Assembly (NCBI RefSeq): GCF_000968195.1
Contig: NZ_FO704550.1
Coordinates: 186,001 to 250,000, forward strand
Source: Xenorhabdus doucetiae
GTDB lineage: Bacteria; Pseudomonadota; Gammaproteobacteria; Enterobacterales; Enterobacteriaceae
Direction: 5' to 3'
DNA: 64,000 bases
A model generated the notes under the pieces. The model searched no databases. It was not told the origin of the DNA and worked only from the letters and a program-made list of their open reading frames with translations. How positions within the stretch are numbered: position 1 is the first letter of the stretch; each line of letters opens with the position of its first letter. Both the position numbers and the translations under genes were made by a program. Below, piece after piece: positions 37,528 to 47,338 of this stretch.

Positions 37528-37553
37528 TGTTGACAGCCCTTACTCATAATAGT

Positions 37554-37592
37554 ATCAATATTCATGCAAATTAATTGCATACAAATGCAATT
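37554..37592. promoter_or_regulatory. Paired ArgR (ARG) boxes between argE and argC
   Basis: Two 18-bp palindromic boxes, ATCAATATTCATGCAAAT (37554-37571) and TTGCATACAAATGCAATT (37575-37592), are separated by 3 bases. This is the arrangement ArgR hexamers bind. They lie between the divergent argE and argC genes. Confidence 0.75.
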
Positions 37593-37643
37593 CGGTGGTG
37601 GAATTAATACGATTGGGTTAATACTATAAGGTGAATAAATCCC

Positions 37644-38648
37644 ATGTTGAATACGCTGATAGTAGGTGCCAGTGGTTATACCGGAGCTGAGTTAGCAGCA
37701 TATCTACAACGTCATCCCTATGTCCATCTTTCCAGCTTGTGGGTTTCTTCTCAAAGTTTAGATGCGGGGAAATGTTTTTCAGCACTTTATCCTCAATATA
37801 AGGGAATACTTGATTTACCCTTACAGCCGTTGACCGATGTGATTGAGACGGCAAAGGGGATTGATGTGGTCTTCCTCGCGACTGCCCATGAAGTCAGCCA
37901 TGATATTGCCCCGGAATTTCTGGCAGCAGGATGTATTGTGTTTGATTTATCCGGTGCCTATCGCGTACAAAATACACAGTTCTATAAAAAATACTACGGG
38001 TTCGAACATAAAAATGCTGCGTGGTTGGCGCAAGCAGTATATGGGTTGGCCGAGTGGCAAGCAGAGAAAATCAAGCAAGCACAATTGGTTGCCGTGCCCG
38101 GCTGTTACCCGACAGTTTCCCAACTCGCCTTGAAGCCGTTGCTTGAACAAAATTTATTAGATACAGAACAGTGGCCAGTTATCAATGCGGTGAGTGGTGT
38201 CAGTGGCGCGGGCCGGAAGGCCTCGATCACAAATAGCTTTTGTGAAGTGAGCCTGCAAGCATACGGGGTTTTTAACCATCGCCATCAACCTGAAATTGCC
38301 ACCCATTTAGGGACAGAAGTGATTTTCACCCCGCATTTGGGCAATTTCTCCCGCGGTATTCTTGCCACAATCACCTGTAAATTGAAATCGGGTGTGACAG
38401 AAGCACAAGTGAGAGAGGCTTATCAGCAGGCCTATCATGATAAACCACTGGTGCGTTTATATGACAACGGGTTTCCCGCGTTGAAAGCGGTGGTGGGTTT
38501 GCCATTCTGCGATATTGGTTTTGCTGTTCAGGGGCAGCACCTGATTATCGTGGGGGCGGAGGATAATTTGTTGAAAGGTGCAGCAGCACAGGCAGTACAG
38601 TGTATGAACATGCGTTTGGGGTATGAGGAAACGCTGGCATTGCTTTAA
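37644..38648 (+). CDS. argC: N-acetyl-gamma-glutamyl-phosphate reductase
   Basis: It reduces N-acetylglutamyl phosphate with NADPH in arginine synthesis. It has 334 residues as in E. coli. The nucleotide-binding TLIVGASGYTGAELAA lies at the N-terminus and the catalytic Cys in VPGCYPTVSQLAL (about 155). AAGGTG stands before the ATG. It is first in the argCBGH operon. Confidence 0.97.
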   Translation: MLNTLIVGASGYTGAELAAYLQRHPYVHLSSLWVSSQSLDAGKCFSALYPQYKGILDLPLQPLTDVIETAKGIDVVFLATAHEVSHDIAPEFLAAGCIVFDLSGAYRVQNTQFYKKYYGFEHKNAAWLAQAVYGLAEWQAEKIKQAQLVAVPGCYPTVSQLALKPLLEQNLLDTEQWPVINAVSGVSGAGRKASITNSFCEVSLQAYGVFNHRHQPEIATHLGTEVIFTPHLGNFSRGILATITCKLKSGVTEAQVREAYQQAYHDKPLVRLYDNGFPALKAVVGLPFCDIGFAVQGQHLIIVGAEDNLLKGAAAQAVQCMNMRLGYEETLALL

Positions 38649-38716
38649 TTTCTAATGACTGAATGCCGAAAAATTAAGATTCCTACCGATATTAATACCG
38701 ACAGAGGATAAATCCG

Positions 38717-39490
38717 ATGGAGCCGTTAGTAATCAAGTTGGGTGGTGTGTTGTTAGACAGTGAAGAAGCGCTGGAACGGTTATTTACCACATTGCAGTTA
38801 TACCGAAAAACACACAGGCGTCCGCTGGTGATTGTACATGGCGGTGGTTGCCTGGTTGATGAACTGATGCAGCAATTGCAGATGCCCATTTTGAAGAAAC
38901 AAGGCCTGCGGATCACGCCAGAGGATCAAATCGACATTATTACCGGAACGTTGGCCGGAACCGCCAACAAAAAATTGCTGGCATGGGCAACAAAGTCTCG
39001 TCTGCCTGCCATCGGGTTATGTCTGGGGGATGGTGGAACCGTGAAGGTTTCTCAACTTGATGCCGACTTCGGTCACACGGGAAAGGCGCAAGCGGGAAAA
39101 CCTGATCTGCTGAAAATTTTGCTGGATTTGGGCTATATGCCGATTATCAGCTCCATTGGTATCACTGAACAGGGTGAACTGATGAATGTGAATGCCGATC
39201 AAGCGGCGACTGCCATCGCTCAAGTGCTGAATGCGGATTTGATCTTGCTGTCCGATGTCAGCGGTATTTTGGATGGGAAAGGGCAAAAAATCCCGGAAGC
39301 TACGGCAGAGAAGATCGAGCAGCTCATCGACCAAGGCATTATCACCGACGGCATGATAGTGAAGGTGAATGCCGCGTTGGAGGCGGCAAAAACACTCGGA
39401 CAACCCGTGGATATTGCGAGCTGGCGCCATGCAGATCAGTTGATTGCGTTATTTAATGGCATCCCTATTGGCACACGAATTTCAGCTTAA
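38717..39490 (+). CDS. argB: Acetylglutamate kinase
   Basis: It phosphorylates N-acetylglutamate. It has 257 residues. The amino-acid-kinase features are IKLGGVLLD (about 5-13), IVHGGGCLVDELM (about 38-50), and NVNADQAATAIAQ (about 158). It is second in argCBGH, 68 bases after argC. The start ATG is preceded by an AGAGGA site. Confidence 0.96.
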   Translation: MEPLVIKLGGVLLDSEEALERLFTTLQLYRKTHRRPLVIVHGGGCLVDELMQQLQMPILKKQGLRITPEDQIDIITGTLAGTANKKLLAWATKSRLPAIGLCLGDGGTVKVSQLDADFGHTGKAQAGKPDLLKILLDLGYMPIISSIGITEQGELMNVNADQAATAIAQVLNADLILLSDVSGILDGKGQKIPEATAEKIEQLIDQGIITDGMIVKVNAALEAAKTLGQPVDIASWRHADQLIALFNGIPIGTRISA

Positions 39491-39516
39491 TAAACAAAAT
39501 TAAAAAGGTTATCCCT

Positions 39517-40743
39517 ATGACTCAAAGCATTAAGAAAATTGTTCTGGCGTATTCCGGTGGTTTGGATACTTCCGCCATTATTCCGTGGTTGAAAGAGCAT
39601 TATGGCAATTGCGAAGTGATTGCGTTTGTCGCGGATGTCGGCCAAAGCCGCGAAGATCTGGAGGGTGTGGAGCAGAAGGCATTACGTTCCGGTGCGTCTG
39701 AATGCCACGTCGTTGATCTGCGAGAAGCGTTTATCAAAGAATATGTTTATCCCGTGCTGAAAACCGGCGCTCTCTATGAGGGCAGTTATCTGCTCGGTAC
39801 GTCAATGGCTCGCCCAATTATTGCCAAGGCACAGGTTGAACTGGCACTGAAAGTCGGTGCGGATGCCGTCGCTCACGGCGCAACCGGCAAAGGTAATGAT
39901 CAGGTTCGGTTTGAGAGCACTTATACCGCATTGGCACCGTATCTGAAAGTGGTTGCCCCGTGGCGGGAATGGGATCTGCGTTCCCGTGAAGCGTTGCTGG
40001 ATTATTTGAAAGTGCGTGATATCCCGACAACCGCAACGCTGGAAAAAATTTATAGCCGTGACGAAAATGCGTGGCATATTTCAACCGAAGGTGGGGTTTT
40101 GGAAAGCACGTGGAATGCGGCCAATCCAGATTGTTGGGTGTGGACCGTAGAACCAGAAGCGGCACCCGATAAACCGGAATATGTCACGGTGACGGTTGAA
40201 AAAGGTGAAGTGGTGGGCGTGAATGGTCAGGCGCTGTCACCGTATCAATGCCTTGACCAGTTAAATGGCTTGGGTGCCAAACATGGCATTGGCCGAATCG
40301 ATATCGTGGAAAACCGTCTGGTCGGCATGAAATCCCGTGGTTGTTATGAAACACCGGGCGGAACCATCATGATGGAAGCGCTGCGTGGTATCGAACAACT
40401 GGTTTTGGATCGCGATAGCTTCAAATGGCGTCAACAATTGGGACTGGAAATGTCTTATGTTGTTTATGATGGCCGTTGGTTTGCCCCCTTGCGCCAGTCA
40501 ATTCAAGCGGCAGCAGAAGTGTTGGCCGCCAGTGTCAGCGGTGAAGTTGTCCTGAAACTGTATAAAGGGCAGGTCACGGCGGTGCAGAAAAAATCAGCCA
40601 ATAGCCTCTATTCTGAAGAGTTCGCCACGTTTGGCGAAGATGAGGTTTACGATCATCGCCATGCCGAAGGGTTTATTCGCCTCTATTCGCTTTCTTCACG
40701 CATTCGTGCACTGAACGGCAAAAAGTCATTTTCGGGCAATTAA
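39517..40743 (+). CDS. argG: Argininosuccinate synthase
   Basis: It joins citrulline and aspartate with ATP. The 408 residues fit the short-type ArgG of Yersinia/Photorhabdus relatives rather than the 447-residue E. coli form. The PP-loop is LAYSGGLDTSAIIPWL (about 10-25), with GATGKGNDQVRFE near 118-130 and the conserved ESTWN region near 195. It sits inside the arg operon, unlike in E. coli where it is separate. Confidence 0.96.
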   Translation: MTQSIKKIVLAYSGGLDTSAIIPWLKEHYGNCEVIAFVADVGQSREDLEGVEQKALRSGASECHVVDLREAFIKEYVYPVLKTGALYEGSYLLGTSMARPIIAKAQVELALKVGADAVAHGATGKGNDQVRFESTYTALAPYLKVVAPWREWDLRSREALLDYLKVRDIPTTATLEKIYSRDENAWHISTEGGVLESTWNAANPDCWVWTVEPEAAPDKPEYVTVTVEKGEVVGVNGQALSPYQCLDQLNGLGAKHGIGRIDIVENRLVGMKSRGCYETPGGTIMMEALRGIEQLVLDRDSFKWRQQLGLEMSYVVYDGRWFAPLRQSIQAAAEVLAASVSGEVVLKLYKGQVTAVQKKSANSLYSEEFATFGEDEVYDHRHAEGFIRLYSLSSRIRALNGKKSFSGN

Positions 40744-40782
40744 CTTTTGGCAATCAATTAGAGAAAAAACAGGAACGAGATT

Positions 40783-42165
40783 ATGGCACTTTGGGGCGGG
40801 CGTTTCAGTCAGGAAGCCGATCAGCGGTTCAAGCAATTCAATGATTCACTGCGTTTTGATTATCGTTTGGCGCAGCAGGATATTGTTGGCTCGGTTGCCT
40901 GGTCAAAGGCATTGGTGACAGTAGGAGTGTTAACTTCCGAAGAGCAGCAAAAGCTGGAATCAGCGTTAAATGAGCTACTGGATGAAGTGCGAGCCAATCC
41001 CAAGGCCATTTTGCAAAGCGATGCGGAAGATATTCACAGTTGGGTAGAAGGGAAACTTATCACCAAAGTGGGCGATTTGGGTAAGAAACTCCATACGGGG
41101 CGCAGCCGTAATGATCAGGTTGCCACTGACCTGAAATTATGGTGCAAAGACCAGATCGTCCACATTCTGCAAGCCTTGGCTGAGTTGCAACAAGCGCTGG
41201 TATTCACGGCTGAAAATAATCAGGATGCTGTTATGCCCGGTTATACCCATTTGCAGCGGGCGCAACCGGTCACGTTTGCCCATTGGTGTTTGGCGTATGT
41301 GGAAATGCTCAGTCGTGATGAAACCCGGTTGCAGGACGCCTTAAGGCGGCTGGATGTCAGCCCGTTGGGATGCGGGGCGTTGGCAGGAACGGCTTATGCT
41401 ATTGATCGTGAGCAACTGGCTGGCTGGCTCGGTTTTGCCTCAGCGACACGCAATAGTCTGGACAGTGTTTCTGATCGTGATCATGTCCTGGAACTGCTGT
41501 CCGATGCGAGCATAAGTATGATCCACCTTTCGCGTTTTGCTGAGGATCTGATTTTCTTTAATAGCGGAGAAGCCGGATTTGTTGAGTTGTCAGATCGGGT
41601 CACGTCCGGCTCTTCCCTGATGCCGCAGAAGAAAAACCCGGATGCGCTGGAGCTTATCCGTGGCAAGTGTGGTCGGGTTCAGGGCGCATTAACGGGGATG
41701 ATGATGACGCTGAAAGGGCTGCCTCTCGCCTACAATAAAGATATGCAGGAAGATAAGGAAGGTTTGTTTGATGCACTGGATACTTGGCTGGATTGTTTGC
41801 ACATGGCGATATTGGTGCTGGATGGCATTCAAGTCAAACATGCCCGTTGTAAGGAGGCGGCAAAACAGGGCTATGCCAATGCAACCGAGTTGGCTGATTA
41901 TCTGGTGGCAAAAGGCGTTCCATTCCGCGAGGCACATCACATTGTGGGGGAAGTTGTCGTTGCGGCGATTGGCAGGGGTAAGGCACTGGAAGAGCTTTCT
42001 CTGCTTGAATTGCAAAAATTTAGCCAGGTTATTTCGGTGGACGTCTATGACGTTTTATCGCTGCAATCCTGTTTGGACAAGCGTCTGGCAAAAGGGGGCG
42101 TAGCGCAAAAACAGGTGAAGCAAGCGATTGCAGAGGCAAAGCAGTTAATGAGAAAAGAACGTTAA
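40783..42165 (+). CDS. argH: Argininosuccinate lyase
   Basis: It cleaves argininosuccinate to arginine and fumarate and ends the pathway. It has 460 residues. The fumarase-superfamily signature GSSLMPQKKNPD lies near 280-291, with the catalytic His region GYTHLQRAQPVTF near 155-167 and HTGRSRNDQVATD near 104-116. It is last in argCBGH. Mobile-element debris begins 15 bases after its stop. Confidence 0.97.
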   Translation: MALWGGRFSQEADQRFKQFNDSLRFDYRLAQQDIVGSVAWSKALVTVGVLTSEEQQKLESALNELLDEVRANPKAILQSDAEDIHSWVEGKLITKVGDLGKKLHTGRSRNDQVATDLKLWCKDQIVHILQALAELQQALVFTAENNQDAVMPGYTHLQRAQPVTFAHWCLAYVEMLSRDETRLQDALRRLDVSPLGCGALAGTAYAIDREQLAGWLGFASATRNSLDSVSDRDHVLELLSDASISMIHLSRFAEDLIFFNSGEAGFVELSDRVTSGSSLMPQKKNPDALELIRGKCGRVQGALTGMMMTLKGLPLAYNKDMQEDKEGLFDALDTWLDCLHMAILVLDGIQVKHARCKEAAKQGYANATELADYLVAKGVPFREAHHIVGEVVVAAIGRGKALEELSLLELQKFSQVISVDVYDVLSLQSCLDKRLAKGGVAQKQVKQAIAEAKQLMRKER

Positions 42166-42179
42166 TATAAAACTCTCTG

Positions 42180-42225
42180 TCTAGTCCTGATATACGTTGA
42201 CACTTATTTTACTCATAACTGACGC
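42180..42225 (+). repeat. Remnant of an IS3-type element end
   Basis: This 46-base stretch is identical to 43485-43530, the 3' tip of the IS3-family element downstream. The two copies are direct repeats flanking the IS1 fragment and ISb, so a second IS3 copy probably once lay here. Confidence 0.75.
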
Positions 42226-42244
42226 TTATTTGGAGAACATTCAG

Positions 42245-42379
42245 ATGGCAAAGATTGGATGTTATCTGCCCATCTTGTCGTGCTGTTAAAAGCGTTCATC
42301 GTAATGGGCGTTCCCGTTCTGGTCATCAACGTTACCTCTGTCAATCTTGTCACCATACTTGGCAACTGGAATTCACCTA
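42245..42379 (+). pseudogene. IS1-family InsA fragment
   Basis: From 42267 the frame reads CPSCRAVKSVHRNGRSRSGH and on to WQLEFTY, matching the zinc-finger N-terminus of IS1 InsA. It is shifted one base relative to the ATG at 42245 and cut off by ISb at the TA at 42378-42379. Confidence 0.75.
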
Positions 42380-43482
42380 TACCAATCTAACTTGAAGATG
42401 CAGGTTTTAAAATCTGAAAGTTGTCAGTCAGTCTAGTCGTGAGTTCTTTCGCTTTTTCTGGCAAAGTGACATGAAAAAAGTGACGAAGGGTTTCACGGAA
42501 TGTCTTCGCATCCGGAAAATAAACATTGTTACGTACTTGCTCATTCATATACTTCCACAATCGCTCTATTGGATTGAGGTTTGGGCTGTAAGGCGGTAGG
42601 TAATGCAGTTCAATATTAAGGACATATGCCACCTCTTTCACCAATTCTGCCCGGTGGTAACCCGCCCCATCCAGAATAATATGAATTTTTTGCGAAAGTG
42701 GGTAAGTTTCTCTAATAGCGCCGAAAAAATACGCGATATTTTCGGCATTGATACTCGGGTATTCACGGATCACGGTGTCTTCAATTCGTTGTAAATTGAG
42801 GGCGCCCAGAAGATTGAGACGGGTACGACTGCCGGTGGTTTCGACCACTTTTACCTGATTTTTCCCCGCTTTCATCCAACCATAGCTGAGCTTTGTGGAC
42901 TGCGAAGGATGCACCGCATCAATAAATAGGATAGGTTCATTCTGACCTGCCCGGTCTTTCAGAGACTGGTAGTCATCAATAAATTGTTGCTGCTTATCCG
43001 CATCGAATTTATGAGGAACGCCCTTTGGCTTTTTGTAGCTGAAACCTTGTCGGTGAAGCCATTTCGTCATGCCTCCCACGCTGAAAGACACCTGCCAACG
43101 AGCTCGTACATAATCCACAATTTGAGCGGTCGTATGCAGCAAATTTGCCGTCAAATAATCAACCAGATCGGCGGTTTGTTTGGCAGAGAGATGGCTTTCA
43201 GAACCGCCATTTTCGGGGGTGAGTTTTTCCTGCGCGATGAAATCTTTTAGGTGACGGCTTACCGTAGTTTCATGAATACGTAAGGCCTGAGCAATCATCT
43301 GAGCTGTCCAGCCCTCTGACGCCAAAAGCACGGCCTTGATGCGATCACAGACTCGACTATCACGAGTGGTATCATGCATCAATTCGAGGGCACGTTTTTG
43401 TTCTGGTGTCAGATGAATTTTCATGATTGCAAGCATGATCGGGTTTGGATAAGAAATCAAGCATCTTCAATGGCGATTGGTA
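42380..43482 (-). mobile_element. IS630-family element ISb, copy 1
   Basis: The 1103-bp element has ends TACCAATC / GATTGGTA and is flanked by TA at 42378-42379 and 43483-43484. A near-identical second copy sits at 56014-57116 in the right arm. Confidence 0.9.
42387..43460 (-). CDS. IS630-family transposase (ISb)
   Basis: It has 357 residues in one frame. The N-terminal helix-turn-helix domains (about 15-110, TAQMIAQALRIHETTVSRHL) are followed by the DDE catalytic domain: ILFIDAVHPSQS (about 198), IHIILDGAGYHRAE (about 290), and LPPYSPNLNPIERLW (about 312-326). It appears intact. It differs from the copy at 56021 by Leu versus Pro in RTRLN(L/P)LGAL. Confidence 0.92.
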   Translation of the reverse strand: MISYPNPIMLAIMKIHLTPEQKRALELMHDTTRDSRVCDRIKAVLLASEGWTAQMIAQALRIHETTVSRHLKDFIAQEKLTPENGGSESHLSAKQTADLVDYLTANLLHTTAQIVDYVRARWQVSFSVGGMTKWLHRQGFSYKKPKGVPHKFDADKQQQFIDDYQSLKDRAGQNEPILFIDAVHPSQSTKLSYGWMKAGKNQVKVVETTGSRTRLNLLGALNLQRIEDTVIREYPSINAENIAYFFGAIRETYPLSQKIHIILDGAGYHRAELVKEVAYVLNIELHYLPPYSPNLNPIERLWKYMNEQVRNNVYFPDAKTFRETLRHFFHVTLPEKAKELTTRLTDNFQILKPASSS

Positions 43483-43485
43483 TAT

Positions 43486-44355
43486 CTAGTCCTGATATAC
43501 GTTGACACTTATTTTACTCATAACTGACGCCTGATGATGTACTTCATCGGGCGTTTTATATTTTAGGGCTAAGTGAGGTCGATACCGATTATAAATATCT
43601 ATCGATTCACTCACCAGTGTCACCGCTTCTTCAAGGTCCGCGGGTTTACTGAGTAAAAATTCGGTTTTCAGGATACCATTAACACGCTCTGCCAACGCAT
43701 TCTGATAGCAATCGTAACCGTCGGTCATCGAACAGATGACCTCATGGTGTTCGTGTAACGCTTGATAGCGCTTTGAACAATATTGTAATCCTCTATCTGA
43801 ATGATGGATCAGCGATTGTTCGAGACATTTTCGGCTTTTTAAGGCCTGTTTATACGCCTTGATGACTGCATCTGTTTTTAAGTTATCGTGCACATGATAC
43901 CCCACAATTTTACGTGACCAGGCATCTGTAATAAGACTTAAATAAGCTTCCCCGGTTTTCACGGGAAGATAGGTGATATCGGCCACCCAGACTTGTTCTG
44001 GCCCCGTCGGCGTTATCTTATTGGGACCGGCCTTGAGTAAATTGGGGTGACAGTAAAAACGGTGATGGCTGTTCGTTGTTTTATGGTAAGCCCGTCTGGG
44101 CGTCACTAACAGGTGATGGGCCCTGAGTAAATTGAACAGACTGTCTCTGCCTATTTTTAATGTCCCTGATTGATTGAGCAGATACTGCAACTTTCTCGTT
44201 CCAATACGGGGCTGCTTCAGGCGTATTGTCTGCACTTGCATCAGCACATCCTGTTCCTGTCTCGCCTTTATTGCTGCCCGCTGACATTGCTGATAATACG
44301 CCTGTCGCGTGATACCCAGATAACGGCAACATTGCGCCACCTTGAAGCCCGTCAC
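43486..44355 (-). CDS. IS3-family transposase OrfB
   Basis: It has 289 residues. An HTH-like N-terminus (CCRYLGITRQAYYQQCQRA) is followed by the rve integrase core with DDE residues: WVADITYLPVKTGEAYL (about 125), LIHHSDRGLQYCS (about 183), and the final Glu in NALAERVNGILKTEF (about 220). It overlaps orfA by 4 bases, which in this family allows -1 frameshifting. The stop lies at the very tip of the element. Confidence 0.9.
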   Translation of the reverse strand: MTGFKVAQCCRYLGITRQAYYQQCQRAAIKARQEQDVLMQVQTIRLKQPRIGTRKLQYLLNQSGTLKIGRDSLFNLLRAHHLLVTPRRAYHKTTNSHHRFYCHPNLLKAGPNKITPTGPEQVWVADITYLPVKTGEAYLSLITDAWSRKIVGYHVHDNLKTDAVIKAYKQALKSRKCLEQSLIHHSDRGLQYCSKRYQALHEHHEVICSMTDGYDCYQNALAERVNGILKTEFLLSKPADLEEAVTLVSESIDIYNRYRPHLALKYKTPDEVHHQASVMSKISVNVYQD

Positions 44356-44623
44356 TTTTTTCTCCTGGATGGCTTGCCTCGTGGCTTTTTTACGAGACTG
44401 ACGCCATAGTCGCGTTTTAAAACTGCCACGACCGCCTCAAAAAATTCGGCTTTCTTTTGCATTTCAGTCAGTTGTTGTTCAGGTTCTTTTATCCGTTGCT
44501 CGGGTGTGAGCGAGGAGGATATGGTCATCGGTGCCCCCTGAGGATGGAAAGGTGTACAACCCAAACTCCAATCTAACTGACCATGCTTCCTAAGCCAAAC
44601 TAAAACGGTTGACCGCCCTTGAA
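44352..44623 (-). pseudogene. IS3-family OrfA, 5' end removed by an IS630
   Basis: The frame reads GRSTVLVWLRKHGQLDWSLG (helix-turn-helix end), then GCTPFHPQGAPM and a leucine-zipper-like Glu/Gln stretch. It is open up to the IS630 end at 44624-44626 with no start, so the N-terminal half is lost. The ATG at 44564 is internal to the gene. Confidence 0.75.
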
Positions 44624-44625
44624 TA

Positions 44626-45288
44626 TAGCAGAATCATAATACTGTGTCATAATACCTCCATTCCAATGACAAGGCAGAATTGAGATGGGCTACAGCTTAG
44701 ATTTCCGAAAAAGAGTACTGGAATACAAGGACAAGCATTCGTTGACGTTCGAACAAACGAGTGCCCACTTTGAGGTCTCTATCCGCACTCTGTTTCGGTG
44801 GTGCAATAAAATCGAACCCTGTATGACAAGGGATAAACCGCCCACGAAAATCAGGGACGACAGACTTATCACTGATGTCCAAAATTATCCCGATGACTAC
44901 CAATGGGAAAGAGCAAAACGTCTGGGCGTCTCACAATCAGCTATCCATTACGCCTTGAAACGGCTGAATATCACCGTCAAAAAAACGTTAAAACACCCTC
45001 AGGCTGACGAACAGGCTCGTCAGAGATTTATCGAGCGTATTTGTCATCATGAACAGGCGGGCAAACCGGTTGTCTATCTGGATGAAAACGGTTTTGAGCA
45101 GTCAATGCCACGAATGCGCGGTTATTCGTTAAAAGGGCAACGCTGTTTCGGGACACACGACTGGCAGGCCAAAGGCCGCATTAATGCCATTGGCGCCATT
45201 ATCAAAAAGACGTTTGTGTCCTTAAGCTTGTTTGCCGGGAATATTAATGCGGATGTGTTCCATGCCTGGATGACACAAGATTTGTTAG
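44626..45288 (+). mobile_element. IS630-family element (type a, copy 2), 3'-truncated
   Basis: It begins TAGCAGAATCATAATACTGT next to TA, like 34-942. It inserted into the IS3 orfA. Its right part is lost after base 45284. Confidence 0.85.
44685..45284 (+). pseudogene. IS630-family transposase, C-terminus lost
   Basis: It reads MGYSLDFRKRVLEYKDKHSL through the helix-turn-helix and the first catalytic segment VVYLDENGFEQSMPR to HAWMTQDL, then joins foreign DNA. It keeps the frame through the A-run where the copy at 883-566 is shifted. It lacks the last two catalytic acidic residues. Confidence 0.85.
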
Positions 45289-46683
45289 TACTACAGTCGT
45301 AATTGCTCTGTAATCATGCGGTTATCCCGACGACGATAATGGCATTGTTGTGCGTAATATTGATGTCGCCGCCGCCAATATGACCAATGCAAAATTTGTT
45401 CGAGTGTTTCTCCCACTCTTTCCATTAATTTGGATAGCAGCTTACGCAGTTCCGCCACACTGAGGGCTATCAGTCCTGTCGGCGTTTTTTTTCTCCCGTA
45501 TCCGTAAGACCGCCAGAACCGCATGGGCCAGCAGCGATAAGGTAATATGCCGATACCAGCTATGCCATTGCCGCACTTCATAATGATCCAGACCGCATTC
45601 TCCCTTTGTTTCCTCAAAACCACATTCAATTTCCCAGCGACAACCTGCCACCTGCGCCAGGGTTTTCAGGTCAGCCTCTTCTCTGTGCGCATACACGACA
45701 TAGTAAGCCCGTTCCTGTTTTTCATCCCGGCTGCGCCGGACCAGCAGATAATGGCCATATTCCCGTTCTTTCTCACTGAGTTGTAAACGCCAGAGCGGCA
45801 CCTTAACCCAGTCATACTGACGTTCACCTTTCGCTCCCCGTCCCGCAGAATGTGTTTCCCATTGCTCAGGCGTCAGGCTGTCCACAATCTTGTCCGCTCT
45901 GATATAAGTCGGTCCTTGCCACCACAACGGTTCATTTTTGGGGATCGCCAGCACAAACGGTTGATTCCGGGACTCCAGCCAGCAACGCAGGCGACGGTTC
46001 TGACCATAAACGGCATCTGCCGTCACCCAGTGGCAGGGCACACCGGCCTCTAATGCGCGTTCCAGCATCTGCCGGGCGAGCTGCGGTTTGGTAGCAAAAG
46101 TGACCGCGTCAGGAATGCCGGCGGCTTCACAACGTGGGCGGTCATCAGTCCACTGCTTGGGCAGGTATAACGCCCGGTCAATAAAGGCATGGCCGCCCTG
46201 ACCGGCATAACAGAGAAAGACGCCTACCTGACTGTTTTCGACGCGCCCGGCGGTGCCACTGTATTGACGTTGCACCCCGGCAGAATGCGTGCCTTTTTTG
46301 ACAAATCCGGTCTCATCAACAATGAGCACACCGTGTTCATCGCCTAAGTGTTCCGTCACATAGTCCCGCAGAATATCGCGGGCGACGTCGACATCCTAGT
46401 GAGCTCGTTCCAGCAGATGCTGAACGCCATCAGGCGTGCGTTCGCCTATCCATTCCGCCAGTTGCCAGCCATTTTTACGTTCAACGTCACTGAGCAGCCC
46501 CCGGAGATAGGCGAGGCTGCGGTGTTGTGGGCCGGGATAGTGAAACAAGGGAGCCAGACGAGTATGGAGTGAGAGCAGTTCTTGTTCCCAGGCATTGGTC
46601 GGTGAGTGCATTGAACACCTCCCGTATTTTCAGGAAAAAAATGTCAGGGCCATCATGCCACAATGGGGCGTACGACTGTAGTA
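45289..46683 (-). mobile_element. IS701-type element, left-arm copy
   Basis: Perfect 13-bp terminal repeats TACTACAGTCGTA are flanked by TTAG at 45285-45288 and 46684-46687, a 4-bp duplication typical of the IS701 group. The length is 1395 bp. Confidence 0.85.
45291..46611 (-). pseudogene. IS701-family transposase with amber stop and frameshift
   Basis: The N-terminus MHSPTNAWEQELLSLHTRLA is followed by an in-frame TAG where Trp is expected after LERAH (46396-46398). The catalytic domain continues (VLIVDETGFVKKGTHSAG, WVTADAVYGQNRRLR). An extra A in an A8 run near 45485-45492 throws the C-terminus (ALSVAELRKLL to HWSYWRRRHQYYAQQ) into another frame. Both defects are also in the right arm as far as the window shows it. 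Confidence 0.88.
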
Positions 46684-46687
46684 TTAG

Positions 46688-46885
46688 AACCTATTCAGAA
46701 TCTTTTTAAACCTGAATAGTTTTTCATGTAAACTGCTGGGATGAGAAAAACTTATGCCAGTGATATTAGTCGAGAAGTGTTCATGAAAATTGAACCCCTG
46801 TTGTCAGTAACAGGAAGCGCACACACCCCAGAAAAGTGGATGTCTACGAGGTATTTTGTGCATTGTTATATTTAACCCGAATTCC
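46688..46885 (+). pseudogene. IS5-family transposase N-terminal fragment
   Basis: MRKTYASDISREVFMKIEPL (from 46741) matches IS5-type transposase starts. A frameshift near 46825 then gives RKVDVYEVFCALLY in the next frame. It is cut off by the IS982 end at about 46885. Confidence 0.7.
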
Positions 46886-47338
46886 GTTTAAGCCGTCACT
46901 GGGAAATCTTCTTCTGAGTCGAAAATTTTCAGTGACGGTTTCTTTTCTTTAACGCAGTAAGCAATCAATCCACATAAAACGGTCAACAGAAATCCGGTTA
47001 TACTTCGGTGGCGAGAATGCTCTATTTGAGAAATTTCTTTTAATTGACCATTAATGGTTTCAATGATAAAACGCTTTAATAACATCATCCTATCCCACTC
47101 TGCCTGCGCCTTCGCTTTCATGTTACGGCGTTTTTTCGTGACGAAAGTGACATCCGTTTGCGCTAAATCATCCGCCAGTTCCTGGCTAAGATAACCTTTG
47201 TCACCATACAGAGAACCCGTTAATTCTTTTACTAAGTCGCGGACAGGTTCCCGATCATCCACATTACTGGCAGTGACTTTGAGTGCCAAAATTTCGCCCT
47301 GATGGTTAACAACCAAGTGTAATTTGAACCCGTAAAAC

